Part shown: positions 44,352 through 53,207 of the stretch, piece by piece
Position numbering within the stretch: position 1 is the first letter of the stretch
How the letters are laid out: the number at the start of each line of letters is the position of its first letter
Assembly (NCBI RefSeq): GCF_021458635.1
Contig: NZ_JAIRDQ010000004.1
Coordinates: 124,001 to 188,000 of the forward strand
Source of the DNA: Bradyrhizobium monzae
GTDB taxonomy: Bacteria; Pseudomonadota; Alphaproteobacteria; Rhizobiales; Xanthobacteraceae
Direction: 5' to 3'
DNA: 64,000 nt
Position numbers and translations under genes: made by a program
The notes under the pieces: generated by a model
Databases searched by the model: none
The model's input: only the letters and a program-made list of their open reading frames with translations
What the model was told of the DNA's origin: nothing

Positions 44352-45173
44352 TCAGCCGAACCGGCCGGTGATGTAATCCTGCGTGCGCCGGTCGGTCGGC
44401 GACGTGAAGATCTTGCTGGTGTCGTCGAACTCGATCAGCTCGCCGAGATACATGAAAGCGGTCTTGTCGGAAACGCGGGCCGCCTGCTGCATGTTATGGG
44501 TCACGATCGCGATCGTGTAGTTCTCGGACAGCTCCTGGATCAGTTCCTCGACCTTGGCGGTCGAGATCGGATCGAGCGCCGAGCAGGGCTCGTCGAACAG
44601 GATCACCTCGGGCCGCACCGCGACGGTGCGGGCGATGCAGAGGCGCTGCTGCTGGCCGCCGGAGAGCGACAGGCCGGAGGCATTGAGCTTGTCCTTGACC
44701 TCGTTCCACAGCGCGCCGCCGCGCAGCGCCTTCTCGACGCGATCGTCCATCTCGGACTTCGAGATCTTCTCATAGAGACGGATGCCGAAGGCGATGTTCT
44801 CGTAGATCGTCATCGGGAACGGCGTCGGCTTCTGGAACACCATGCCGACGCGGGCGCGCAGCAGATTGAGGTCGAGCTTGGGATCGAGGATGTTGGTCTG
44901 GTCGAGCATCAGCTGACCGGAGACGCGCTGGCCCGGATAGAGGTCGTACATCCGGTTGAAGATGCGCAGCAGGGTCGACTTGCCGCAGCCCGACGGTCCG
45001 ATGAACGCCGTGACGCGGTTGGTGCCGAGCGCCAGATTGATGTTCTTCAGCGCGTGGTGCTCGCCGTAATAGAAGTTGAGATTGCGGACCGTCACCTTGG
45101 CCGGCGCTTCGGGCAAGGGCTGCGAGCCGGGATGAACGGCGGGCGTACTGACGGAAACAGACATTTCGCTCAT
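44352..45173 (-). CDS. pstB: phosphate ABC transporter ATP-binding protein PstB
   Basis: 273 aa with Walker [10 protein letters not shown], the PstB-specific [13 protein letters not shown] and [18 protein letters not shown], signature [19 protein letters not shown], Walker [13 protein letters not shown] and the H-loop [13 protein letters not shown]. Energises phosphate import. The start overlaps pstA by 4 bp. Confidence 0.98.
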   Translation of the reverse strand: MSEMSVSVSTPAVHPGSQPLPEAPAKVTVRNLNFYYGEHHALKNINLALGTNRVTAFIGPSGCGKSTLLRIFNRMYDLYPGQRVSGQLMLDQTNILDPKLDLNLLRARVGMVFQKPTPFPMTIYENIAFGIRLYEKISKSEMDDRVEKALRGGALWNEVKDKLNASGLSLSGGQQQRLCIARTVAVRPEVILFDEPCSALDPISTAKVEELIQELSENYTIAIVTHNMQQAARVSDKTAFMYLGELIEFDDTSKIFTSPTDRRTQDYITGRFG

Positions 45174-46015
45174 TTTGCGGTCCTCTCGGCGCTCAGGATG
45201 CGCGCGCCAATGTTCAGCGCAAGCACGGTCAACGTGATCAGCAGGGCGCCGCTCCAGGCCAACTGCTTCCAGTAGGCATACGGGCTCTGCACGAAGTTGT
45301 TGATGGTCACCGGCAGGTTCGCCATGGTCTTGTTCAGGCCCAGGCTGAAGAACTGGTTCGACAGTGCGGTGAACAGCAGCGGCGCGGTCTCGCCGGCGAC
45401 GCGGGCGGTGGCCAGCATTACGCCGGTGATGAGGCCCGAGCGCGCCGCACGGTAAGCGATGCGCTTGATCACCAGCGAGCGCGGCAGGCCGAGGGCGGAA
45501 GCCGCCTCGCGCAGCGCGTTCGGCACCAGCAGCAGCATGTCCTCGGTCGTGCGCAGCACCACCGGGATCACGATGACGGCGAGCGCGAGTGAGCCTGCGA
45601 TCGCCGAGAAGCCGCGCATCGGCACCACTACCGCGCCGTAGATGAACAGGCCGATGATGATCGAGGGTGCCGAGAGCAGGATGTCGTTGATGAAGCGGAT
45701 CACCGAGGTCAGCTTGTCGTTGCGGCCGTACTCGGCGAGATAGGTGCCGGCGAACAGGCCGAGCGGCGCACCGATGCCGACGCCGATCACGGTCATGATC
45801 AGCGAGCCGACGATGGCGTTGCGCAGACCGCCTTCAGTCGAGCCCGGAGGCGGCGTGTCCGCAGCGAACAGCTCGAGGTTCAACCCGGCCAGGCCGTTAT
45901 AGAGCAGCGTGATCAGGATCAGCGCGAGCCAGGTGACGCCGAAGGCGGCAGCACCGAAGCAGAGCCCACGGATCACGATGTCCTTGCGGCGGCGACGTGA
46001 ATAAATCGGGTTCAT
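45170..46015 (-). CDS. pstA: phosphate ABC transporter permease PstA
   Basis: 281-aa inner-membrane permease with six helices. Typical blocks are [50 protein letters not shown] and the EAA loop [49 protein letters not shown]. Pairs with PstC. One base separates it from pstC, and it overlaps pstB by 4 bp. Confidence 0.97.
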   Translation of the reverse strand: MNPIYSRRRRKDIVIRGLCFGAAAFGVTWLALILITLLYNGLAGLNLELFAADTPPPGSTEGGLRNAIVGSLIMTVIGVGIGAPLGLFAGTYLAEYGRNDKLTSVIRFINDILLSAPSIIIGLFIYGAVVVPMRGFSAIAGSLALAVIVIPVVLRTTEDMLLLVPNALREAASALGLPRSLVIKRIAYRAARSGLITGVMLATARVAGETAPLLFTALSNQFFSLGLNKTMANLPVTINNFVQSPYAYWKQLAWSGALLITLTVLALNIGARILSAERTAK

Positions 46016-46016
46016 G

Positions 46017-47015
46017 TCAGTTCCCCGCCTTCTTTTCCAGCCGCATCAGCATCAGCCGGGCGCCGGCGAGCACGAAGAACGTCAGCACGAACAGCAGCAG
46101 GCCGAGCAGGATCAGGCCGGACTGGTGCAGGCCGTCGCTCTCGGCGAATTCGGATGCGATCGCCGCCGAGATCGTGGTGCCCGGCGCGAAGATCGAGGAC
46201 GAGATGCGGAACGAGTTGCCGATGATGAAGGTCACCGCCATCGTCTCGCCGAGCGCGCGGCCCAGCGCCAGCATGACGCCGCCGATGATGCCGACGCGGG
46301 TATAGGGGATCACCACGCTGCGCACGACTTCCCAGGTCGTGCAGCCGACACCGTAGGCAGCTTCCTTCAGCACCGGCGGCACCGTCTTGAACACGTCGAC
46401 CGAGATCGAGGTGATGAAGGGCAGCACCATGATGGCGAGGATCAGCGCGGCGTTGAACAGGCTGAGATAGGACGGCGGACCCGCGAAGATCGCGCCCAGC
46501 ACGGGGACGCCGTCGAAGATCTTGATCATGAAGGGCTGAAAGGTGTTGGCCAGGAACGGACCCAGCACGAAGAAGCCCCACATGCCGTAGATGATCGAGG
46601 GAATGCCGGCGAGCAGCTCGATCGCCATGCCGATCGGGCGGCGCAGCCATTGCGGGCAGAGCTCGGTGAGGAAGATCGCAATGCCGAGACCGACCGGGAT
46701 GGCGATCAGCATCGCGATGAAGGAGGTGACGAGCGTGCCGTACATCGGTCCGAGCGCGCCGAGCACGGGCGGATCGGCCGAGGGCGCCCAGCGCTGCGTC
46801 CACAGGAACGCGAAGCCGTATTCCTTCATCGCCGGGAAGGCGCCGACGATCAGCGACAGGATGATGCCGCCGAGGATGAGAAGCACCGAGATCGCGCTGA
46901 GCCGCGTGATCCAGTAGAAGGTGACATCGCCGAGCTTGAACGCGCTCAAGGCCTTGGCGCGATCATATGGTCCGGCGTCGTCGACGATATCGCTCTGAAC
47001 GGCCATTTCTGCCAC
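46017..47015 (-). CDS. pstC: phosphate ABC transporter permease PstC
   Basis: 332 aa, six to seven helices: an N-terminal cytosolic tail, [59 protein letters not shown], and the EAA loop [51 protein letters not shown]. The family Arg/Glu residues for phosphate passage lie in these loops. It is separated from pstS by 168 bp holding a palindromic repeat. Confidence 0.97.
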   Translation of the reverse strand: MAEMAVQSDIVDDAGPYDRAKALSAFKLGDVTFYWITRLSAISVLLILGGIILSLIVGAFPAMKEYGFAFLWTQRWAPSADPPVLGALGPMYGTLVTSFIAMLIAIPVGLGIAIFLTELCPQWLRRPIGMAIELLAGIPSIIYGMWGFFVLGPFLANTFQPFMIKIFDGVPVLGAIFAGPPSYLSLFNAALILAIMVLPFITSISVDVFKTVPPVLKEAAYGVGCTTWEVVRSVVIPYTRVGIIGGVMLALGRALGETMAVTFIIGNSFRISSSIFAPGTTISAAIASEFAESDGLHQSGLILLGLLLFVLTFFVLAGARLMLMRLEKKAGN

Positions 47016-47053
47016 GCCGATCCCCTATACCAAGAATACACGCTTTTTGTTGG

Positions 47054-47174
47054 TCTCGTGCCCCGGATGCGGCGCTAGCTGCGAAGCATTGCGACGCTGA
47101 TCCGGGGCCTCGTTCTTGTGGGTCTCGGCTCAGCGCAGCAGCGTTTCACGCTGCCGCGCGTCCGGGACACGAGA
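47054..47174. repeat. long TCTCGTG palindromic repeat between pstS and pstC
   Basis: A ~120-bp element from TCTCGTGCCCCGGATGCGGC to GTCCGGGACACGAGA with internal repeats of CAGCG/GCGCAGCAGCG. A shorter relative lies at 1292-1354. It follows the pstS stop, where it could trim or protect the pstS mRNA and lower pstC expression relative to pstS. Confidence 0.65.
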
Positions 47175-47183
47175 GCAGAGCGA

Positions 47184-48197
47184 TTAGCTCTTGATCTCGG
47201 CAGCCCAGGTCTTCTCGATCAGCTGGACGACGCTGTCGGGCATCGGGATGTAGTCGAGCTCTTCAGCCGCCTTGCCGCCGTTCTTGAAGGCCCAGCGGAA
47301 GAACTTGATGGCTTCCTGCGAGGCCGCCTTGTCGGTGGCATCCTTGTGCATGAGGATGAAGGTCGCCGCCGTGATCGGCCAGGACTTGTCGCCGGGCTGG
47401 TCGGTCAGGATGACGTAGTAGCCGGGAGCCTTGGCCCAGTCGGCGTTGGAAGCGGCCGCCTGGAAAGCTTCGACGGTCGGCTGCACTGGCTTGCCAGCCT
47501 TGTTGACGAGGCCGGTGTAGGTCAGCTTGTTCTGCTTGGCATAGGCGTACTCGACGTAACCGATCGAGTTCTTGGTCTGGCTGATGTTGCCCGACACGCC
47601 TTCGTTGCCCTTGGCGCCGACGCCAACCGGCCACTCGACGGCGGTGCCCTCACCGACCTTGCTCTTCCAGTCGGCGCTGGCCTTGGAGAGGTAGTTGGTG
47701 AAGTTGAAGGTGGTGCCCGAACCGTCCGAACGGCGGACCACGGTGATCGCATCCGACGGCAGCTTCACGTTCGGATTGAGCTTCTTGATCGCAGCATCGT
47801 CCCACTTGGTGATCTTGCCGAGATAGATGTTGGCGAGCGTCTCGCCGTCGAACACCAGCTCGCCTGCCTTGACGCCTTCGAGGTTGACGACGGGAACGAT
47901 GGCACCCATCACCATCGGCCACTGGGCAAGGCCGTCCTTCTCGAGCTGCTCGGCCTTGAGCGGCGCGTCGCTGGCGCCGAAGGTCACGGTCTTGGCCTGG
48001 ATCTGCTTGATGCCACCGCCGGAACCGATCGACTGGTAGTTCAGGCCGTTGCCGGTCTCCTTCTTGTAGGCGTCAGCCCACTTCGAATAGATCGGGAATG
48101 GGAAGGTCGCGCCTGCGCCGGTGATGTCGGCAGCGAAAGCCGCCGTCGTCGTTGCGGCGACCAAGCCGGCAGCGACGATCGTTTTGATGAAATTCAT
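47184..48197 (-). CDS. pstS: phosphate-binding protein PstS
   Basis: 337 aa from the ATG at 48197 (GGAG 7 nt upstream). The signal peptide is [21 protein letters not shown]. The mature start [58 protein letters not shown] holds the phosphate-binding TGAGATFP and SGGGIKQI turns, and [19 protein letters not shown] supplies further ligands. High-affinity periplasmic receptor for the PstCAB transporter. A Pho box stands ~100 bp upstream. Confidence 0.98.
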   Translation of the reverse strand: MNFIKTIVAAGLVAATTTAAFAADITGAGATFPFPIYSKWADAYKKETGNGLNYQSIGSGGGIKQIQAKTVTFGASDAPLKAEQLEKDGLAQWPMVMGAIVPVVNLEGVKAGELVFDGETLANIYLGKITKWDDAAIKKLNPNVKLPSDAITVVRRSDGSGTTFNFTNYLSKASADWKSKVGEGTAVEWPVGVGAKGNEGVSGNISQTKNSIGYVEYAYAKQNKLTYTGLVNKAGKPVQPTVEAFQAAASNADWAKAPGYYVILTDQPGDKSWPITAATFILMHKDATDKAASQEAIKFFRWAFKNGGKAAEELDYIPMPDSVVQLIEKTWAAEIKS

Positions 48198-48295
48198 GCT
48201 GGTCTCCATACAGGGGAGCGAAGCGCCATCAGCGCCCGATCGCGCTCCCGCGCCGCCCGTTTAGGAGCGGTCGGCTGTGCTTTTACGAAGGTTTC

Positions 48296-48313
48296 GTGAC
48301 AGTCGGATGACAC
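48296..48313 (-). promoter_or_regulatory. Pho box upstream of pstS
   Basis: On the minus strand the sequence reads GTGTCAT-CCGA-CTGTCAC, two 7-bp direct repeats with a 4-bp spacer, matching the PhoB consensus CTGTCAT-N4-CTGTCAT at nearly every position. It is ~100 bp before the pstS ATG and just past the phoR stop (48341). Confidence 0.93.
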
Positions 48314-48340
48314 CATCAAGCGATTGAAATCGCTTGAATT

Positions 48341-49639
48341 TCAACTCACAACCGGAGCCTTGGCCTGGGGAAAACAGGCGGTGAAAGTGGCGCCCTGCTT
48401 GGGCACGCTTTCGATCAAAAGGCGGCCGCGGTGACGGTTAAGAATATGTTTCACCAGCGATAATCCCAGTCCGGTTCCGCCCTGGGAGCGGCTGTCGCCC
48501 ACGTCCACCCGGTAGAAGCGCTCGGTCAGGCGCGGCAGGTGCTCGGGCGCGATGCCGGGGCCGAAATCGCGCACCATGACCCGGATTTCCTGCGCTCCAT
48601 CGGTGGCCGCGGTCGCCGTCAGCGACACGATGACGCGTCCGCCGGAGGCGCCGTATTTGAGCGCATTCTCGATCAGATTTTCGAACAGGCGCAGCAGCTC
48701 CTCGCGATCACCCGCGATCATGACCGGCGCTTCCGGCAGATGGGTCTCGACCTCGACCTGGCGTTCCCGGGCCAGTGGCTCGAGTCCGTCGGCGACCTGG
48801 AAGATGATCGGCAGCAGGTCGACCAGGGTATCCGGCCGCACATGGGCCGACAGTTCCACCCGCGACAGCGACAGCAGATCGTCGATCAGGCGCGCCATGC
48901 GAGTGGCCTGATTGTGCATGATGCCGAGGAAGCGCTCGCGCGCCTTGGGATCGTCCTTGGCCTGGCCCTGCAGCGTGTCGATGAAGCCGGACAGCGCAGC
49001 CAGCGGCGTGCGCAATTCATGGCTGGCATTGGCGACGAAGTCGGCGCGCATCTCCTCGACCCGGCGCAGCGGCGTCTGGTCGTGGAAGGTCATCAGCATG
49101 CATTTGTCGGCGCCGCCGAAATTGGTCGGCACCGGCACCGGGGTGATGATCAGCTCCATCCAGCGATCGACCGGGACATGATCGAGATAGGTCGCCCGCC
49201 GCGGCTCGCTGGTCGCAATGGATTCGCGCAGCGCCGTGATGATCTCCGGCGAGCGCAGCGCGAACTGGGCGAGCTCGTTCTTGCGCAGCGCCGGCGCGAG
49301 CTGGGCGGCGGCAGCATTGAGATGGATGACGCGGCCGGCGCGGTCGAGCAGCACGGCCGGATCCGGCATGCCGGCAACGACCGCGGCCACGGCCGCGCTC
49401 TCGACCGGATTGACGCGACGGGTGTCCTCGCGCGAGGCAGCGGTATCATGCAGCCGCCAGGGGATCAGCGCGGCGGCTGCGATGCACAGGAACACCGTCG
49501 CGGCCCGTATCACCGACAACTCGCCGAGCGAAACCACGACCGACAGCGCCAGCGCGGCGGCGATCAGGATGATCGTCGAGTGCCGCAGCCGGTCGGACCA
49601 GGGCTGCACCGTGGGAGACGAGGGAGCGTCGATCGCCAT
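48341..49639 (-). CDS. phoR: phosphate regulon sensor histidine kinase PhoR
   Basis: 432 aa. Two closely spaced membrane helices (~22-40, ~44-62) have almost no periplasmic loop. A PAS domain follows (~85-190: MPDPAVLLDRAGRVIHLNAAAAQL), then the HisKA box SHELRTPLAALSGF with phospho-acceptor His207, and HATPase motifs N (LFENLIENALKYG), G1 (VRDFGPGIAPEHL) and G2 (GGTGLGLSLVKHI). It is upstream of pstS on the same strand and senses phosphate through PstSCAB-PhoU. Confidence 0.95.
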   Translation of the reverse strand: MAIDAPSSPTVQPWSDRLRHSTIILIAAALALSVVVSLGELSVIRAATVFLCIAAAALIPWRLHDTAASREDTRRVNPVESAAVAAVVAGMPDPAVLLDRAGRVIHLNAAAAQLAPALRKNELAQFALRSPEIITALRESIATSEPRRATYLDHVPVDRWMELIITPVPVPTNFGGADKCMLMTFHDQTPLRRVEEMRADFVANASHELRTPLAALSGFIDTLQGQAKDDPKARERFLGIMHNQATRMARLIDDLLSLSRVELSAHVRPDTLVDLLPIIFQVADGLEPLARERQVEVETHLPEAPVMIAGDREELLRLFENLIENALKYGASGGRVIVSLTATAATDGAQEIRVMVRDFGPGIAPEHLPRLTERFYRVDVGDSRSQGGTGLGLSLVKHILNRHRGRLLIESVPKQGATFTACFPQAKAPVVS

Positions 49640-49674
49640 CGGGGCGGGCTTCTCCTTGTTGCCTTTTGCGCTGG

Positions 49675-50730
49675 TCAGGCGCCGCTGTCGCTGCGCTTTC
49701 TCACATAAGCGGCTTCAGGCGGTGGGCCTGGATCGAGCTTGAGCGCCGCCTGTTGCAGGCGCTTGGATCGGGCGCCGATGATAACCTCGCGAAACGTCAG
49801 CAAGATTACAGAGATGACGAAGGGCGACAGATAATAGAGGACCCGGAACAGCAGCATACCGCCGAGCAGCTCCTCGCGGTCCATCTGCCAGAGGCCGACC
49901 AGCATGGCGGCGTCGAACACCCCGAGCCCACCGGGCGAATGGCTGGCGAAACCGAGCAGCGTCGCCGAGACGAAGATGACCGCGACTACGACGAACCCGA
50001 GATTGGGCTCGTCGGGCACCAGCACGTACATCGCGAGCGCGCAGAAGCCGAGATCGATGATGCCGATAGCGATCTGCAACAGCGTCAGGGGGCCGCCCGG
50101 CAGCACCACGGTCCAGGGGCCGCGTCCGACCACCCGCGGCTGGGTCCAGACCCAGACCACATAGCCGACCAGCGCTGCGAGGATCATCATCGCGAGCGTC
50201 CGGTTCAGCCACGGCGGCAGCTGGTCGATCGAGGAAGCCGCCTCCGGATGATAGGAAATGCCGAGGCCGAGCACGGCGGCGTTGCCGAGCCAGAAGGTGA
50301 GGCCGGCGAGAAAGCAGATTTTGGCGACGTCGATCGCGTTCAGCCCATAGGCCGAGTAGATGCGGTAGCGCACTGCGCCACCGGTGAAGACACTGGCGCC
50401 GACATTGTGGCCGATCGAATAGCTGGTGAATGCCGCGAGTGCGTTGATGCGATAGGGCAGATGGGCATGGCCGATCGCGCGCACAGCGAACAGATCGTAG
50501 AACGTCAGCGTGAAATAGCCCGCCGTGACGAACAGCGCCGCCATCGCGATCTGGCGCGGCTCGGTGCTCTTGATCGCCTCGATCACCTCGTTGGTGTCGA
50601 TGCCGCGCAGCATGTGGTAGAGCACATAGCAAGCGATGCCGATGACCGCGACGCTGATCACAACTCCAAGCTTATGCAGGATTTGCTTCTGGCGCAGAAA
50701 CGTCATCGCCCTGCGTATGGCTTCCAGCAT
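49675..50730 (-). CDS. YbhN/UPF0104-type membrane protein (lysylphosphatidylglycerol synthase TM domain family)
   Basis: 351 aa, about eight transmembrane helices, with family signatures TAGYFTLTFYDLFAVRAIGHAHLPYRINALAAFTSYSIGHNVGASVFTGGAVRYRIYSAYGLNAIDVAKICFLAGLTFWLGNAAVLG and GVFDAAMLVGLW. It matches the membrane half of MprF-like proteins but has no C-terminal aminoacyl-transferase domain, so it is a flippase or transporter candidate for a lipid-linked substrate. Its stop is 35 bp before phoR on the same strand; a functional tie to Pho-controlled lipid change is inference. Confidence 0.85.
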   Translation of the reverse strand: MLEAIRRAMTFLRQKQILHKLGVVISVAVIGIACYVLYHMLRGIDTNEVIEAIKSTEPRQIAMAALFVTAGYFTLTFYDLFAVRAIGHAHLPYRINALAAFTSYSIGHNVGASVFTGGAVRYRIYSAYGLNAIDVAKICFLAGLTFWLGNAAVLGLGISYHPEAASSIDQLPPWLNRTLAMMILAALVGYVVWVWTQPRVVGRGPWTVVLPGGPLTLLQIAIGIIDLGFCALAMYVLVPDEPNLGFVVVAVIFVSATLLGFASHSPGGLGVFDAAMLVGLWQMDREELLGGMLLFRVLYYLSPFVISVILLTFREVIIGARSKRLQQAALKLDPGPPPEAAYVRKRSDSGA

Positions 50731-51271
50731 CTAGACCTCGAACAACGCTTCAGCGGCCAGGGTGGCCGGCGAACAGGCGGACGACGCACAGGCACTCAAC
50801 GAACGAACACTCAACGAACCCTTGCCGCCGGCTCCGGCCTCGCGCATGCCCCCGCCCCTCCACTAGCGCGTTTTCGGGCGGAGTGGAATTCGCCAATGTG
50901 AACAAAATCACGTGGCTTCAATATTTTAGGCAGGTTTGCGGGCTCAAGGTGCACGGTTTGGCGCTTTCTGCGGCAAGGCTGACGCGAATCTCCATGGCAA
51001 TCCTGCGCAGGGGCCGTGAAGTTTTGATGATTTCGACCGGACAATGTTCCGTCACGCCTTAAGTCGAAATCAATCTATGGGCGCCGCCCGCCTGTTGAAA
51101 GAGGGGGGCGATCCGCGCCCGCCGGCTGCAGCACACATAGCCGCGCGACAACCGCGCGGCCGTTTGCCTGACAATTTGGGTGCACCGCGACATCACGGAG
51201 GCGGACTCCATCGCGCCCGTCCGCCGGCGCGGGGCCGGCAGCGAGCATGGTGTCCGGAGGACGCGTCCTCC
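50731..51271. other. 541-bp stretch without a recognised gene
   Basis: No convincing coding frame was found on either strand. It holds a tandem ACTCAACGAAC repeat (50794-50817), a degenerate AGCGCGTTTTCGGGCGGAGTGG rhizobial repeat (50865-50890) and an AT-richer patch (50890-50935) that may contain the promoter of the upstream YbhN-like gene. Nothing else was recognised. Confidence 0.6.
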
Positions 51272-52198
51272 CTAGGCCGCGAGTTGCGGACGCACAGCCT
51301 CGATGCCGGCGATCCAGCCGGCGACGGAGCGGCCGATCGCCTCGGGGTGATCCTCCTGAAGGAAGTGGAGCCCGGCGCCGAGACGAACATGTGCGCAATG
51401 CTTCAACGACGCCGCAAACGTCTCGGCGAACTCCGGCGCGACCAGCGCACCGGGCTCGCCCGAGAACAGCAGCTTTGGATAGGAAGAAACGGCCAGCGCC
51501 GCGTGCGCGGATTGGAGTTCGGCATAGACATCGGCGGGCTCGCCAGCGATCGGCAATTCACGCGGAAGCGCAAGAACGGGGCGGCGGCTCTCTGGTGTCG
51601 GGAACGGCGCGCGATAGGGCGCCATCTCCTCGGCGCTGAGCTTGCGGACGATGCCGCCGGGCAGCACGCGCTCGACGAATGCATTCGCCTCGAGGATCAT
51701 GGCCTCGCCCTCGCCCGGGGTCCTGAACTTGCGAAACACCGTCCGCGCCGCCTCGGCGTGGTCCTGCTTTTCCGGGCGGTCGGTGTGGTGAAAGTCCTGC
51801 CAGGTCGGCATCGGACGGATGAACTCCATGAAAGCGAGGCCACGCACGAGATCCGGCCGGCGCGCGGCGAGATGAAATGCGAGCGCCGTGCCCCAATCCT
51901 GCGCCACGAGATAGGCGGACGTGATGCCGCGTGCTTCGATGAAGGCGTCGAGATAGCGGACATGGTCGAAGAACCGGTAAGCGATGTCGGGCTTGCCGGA
52001 TTGGCCGAAGCCGATGTTGTCCGGCGCGATGCAATGCGCGACCGGCGACACCAGCGGCAAGATGTTGCGCCAGATGTGCGACGAGGTCGGATTGCCGTGC
52101 AGGAACAGCGCGACCGGCGCTCCTTCCGCGCCTGCCTCGCGATAGGCCATGCTGCTTCCCAGGACGGACGCTTTGCGGATCTCGATCTGCTTGCTCAT
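51272..52198 (-). CDS. dbjA: haloalkane dehalogenase, DbjA ortholog
   Basis: Hydrolyses carbon-halogen bonds of haloalkanes to alcohol and halide. 308 aa of the HLD-II type: halide-stabilising Asn36 in HGNPTSS, nucleophile Asp101 and Trp102 in AQDWG, catalytic acid Glu125 in FMEFIRPMPTW, base His278 in AGLHFLQEDH. These match the Asp103/Glu127/His280 set of characterised DbjA with a constant 2-residue offset, and long stretches read as the same protein. The tetR gene upstream overlaps the start by 4 bp. Cytosolic. Confidence 0.95.
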   Translation of the reverse strand: MSKQIEIRKASVLGSSMAYREAGAEGAPVALFLHGNPTSSHIWRNILPLVSPVAHCIAPDNIGFGQSGKPDIAYRFFDHVRYLDAFIEARGITSAYLVAQDWGTALAFHLAARRPDLVRGLAFMEFIRPMPTWQDFHHTDRPEKQDHAEAARTVFRKFRTPGEGEAMILEANAFVERVLPGGIVRKLSAEEMAPYRAPFPTPESRRPVLALPRELPIAGEPADVYAELQSAHAALAVSSYPKLLFSGEPGALVAPEFAETFAASLKHCAHVRLGAGLHFLQEDHPEAIGRSVAGWIAGIEAVRPQLAA

Positions 52199-52785
52199 GT
52201 CAGCTCCTTGAACACGGTTTGGAATGCGATGGTCTTGAAACGTTCGAGCGCGTTGGGATTGCGGTCGACCTTCATGCGCAGGATCGCGCCCTGCCAGGAC
52301 GCGAGCAGGAAGTCGGCAAGCTCATCAGGTTCGAAATTGGAGGCGATCTCGCCGCTGGTCTGGGCATCCCTGATGCAGGCGGCGAACGGCGCGCGCCATT
52401 CGGCGAAGATCGCGGCGAGACGCGCGCGCAACAACTCGCTGCTGCCTGATGCCTCCAGGCTGAGATCACCGATCAGGCAGCCGCGGCCATAGCCGTCGGC
52501 CTCGAGCCGGCCGGTGATGATGTCGAGGTAGCGGCGCAGCCGTGCGCGCGGCGTCAGCGAGGTATCGTCGAGCGCCTCGGCGACCAATCCTCTGGTGACG
52601 TCGAAATAGCGGTCGAGCACTTCGGAGGCGAACGCCTCCTTGGAGCGGAAATGGTTGGTGAAGGACCCCTGCGGTGCGCCCGCCGCAGCGGTGACGTCGC
52701 GCACACTGGTGCCGTGATAGCCGGTCCGGAACATGACCTTGAGGCCGGCGTCGAGGATGGCGTCTTTGAGTGAGGGCTTCGGCAT
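52195..52785 (-). CDS. TetR family repressor of the dehalogenase
   Basis: 196 aa. The N-terminal HTH is AILDAGLKVMFRTGYHGTSVRDVTAAAGAPQGSFTNHFRSKEAFASEVLDRYF (~9-61), and the C-terminal half a TetR_C ligand domain with YGRGCLIGDLSLEASGSSELLRARL. It is the first gene of a two-gene operon with dbjA (4-bp overlap), and a perfect palindrome lies 8 bp before its start codon, so autorepression and induction by a haloalkane or its product are likely. Confidence 0.92.
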   Translation of the reverse strand: MPKPSLKDAILDAGLKVMFRTGYHGTSVRDVTAAAGAPQGSFTNHFRSKEAFASEVLDRYFDVTRGLVAEALDDTSLTPRARLRRYLDIITGRLEADGYGRGCLIGDLSLEASGSSELLRARLAAIFAEWRAPFAACIRDAQTSGEIASNFEPDELADFLLASWQGAILRMKVDRNPNALERFKTIAFQTVFKELT

Positions 52786-52793
52786 GAAGGGTA

Positions 52794-52813
52794 TAATACG
52801 TACGTACGTATTA
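52794..52813 (-). promoter_or_regulatory. perfect 20-bp palindromic operator of tetR-dbjA
   Basis: TAATACGTACGTACGTATTA is its own reverse complement and ends 8 bp upstream of the tetR ATG at 52785. Its length and symmetry are those of a TetR-family operator, and its position would block transcription or initiation. Confidence 0.85.
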
Positions 52814-52908
52814 ATGTCAAGACATCACTTGTGCCGTCGGCGATCTGCTTACCGATCAATTAGTTATCGGAATTCGAGAGGATCGATCGCCCGGCAGCGG
52901 ATCGCGGT

Positions 52909-53205
52909 TCAGACTACAGGCTGGCTCCGCGAGACCACCCAATAGCGCAGCCATGCACCGATGGTGCAGCCGACGAGGTAGCAGGCGAACAGGACCAGGC
53001 CGAGGTCGAGCCAGTAGCCGAAGCGGCCCGGGACCACATGCGCGAACGAGGCCGCGACCAAGGCCGCGACCAGCGCGGCGAGCCAGCGCGCCGTCACCTT
53101 CGAAGTGCCGTTGCCGCGCTGGACCACCGAGATCCAGCCCATGCAGAAGCCCAGCAGCGTCGAGCCGATCAGCCAGCCCATATGGAACGAGACGAGATAG
53201 GGCAT
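52909..53205 (-). CDS. small membrane protein, unknown function
   Basis: 98 aa from the ATG at 53205 (GAGG 5 nt upstream); a GTG at 53211 overlapping the upstream stop is the alternative. Three hydrophobic helices: YLVSFHMGWLIGSTLLGFCMGWISVV, RWLAALVAALVAASFAHVV and FGYWLDLGLVLFACYLVGCTIGAWLRYWVV. No family is recognised. It directly follows the OmpA-like gene with overlap or 2-bp spacing, so it is probably a partner in the envelope. Confidence 0.75.
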   Translation of the reverse strand: MPYLVSFHMGWLIGSTLLGFCMGWISVVQRGNGTSKVTARWLAALVAALVAASFAHVVPGRFGYWLDLGLVLFACYLVGCTIGAWLRYWVVSRSQPVV

Positions 53206-53207
53206 CG

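Noticed and set aside
51044..52492. A 482-codon plus-strand frame running into dbjA
   Set aside because: It begins in a non-coding gap and continues antisense to dbjA and tetR; no recognisable domain.
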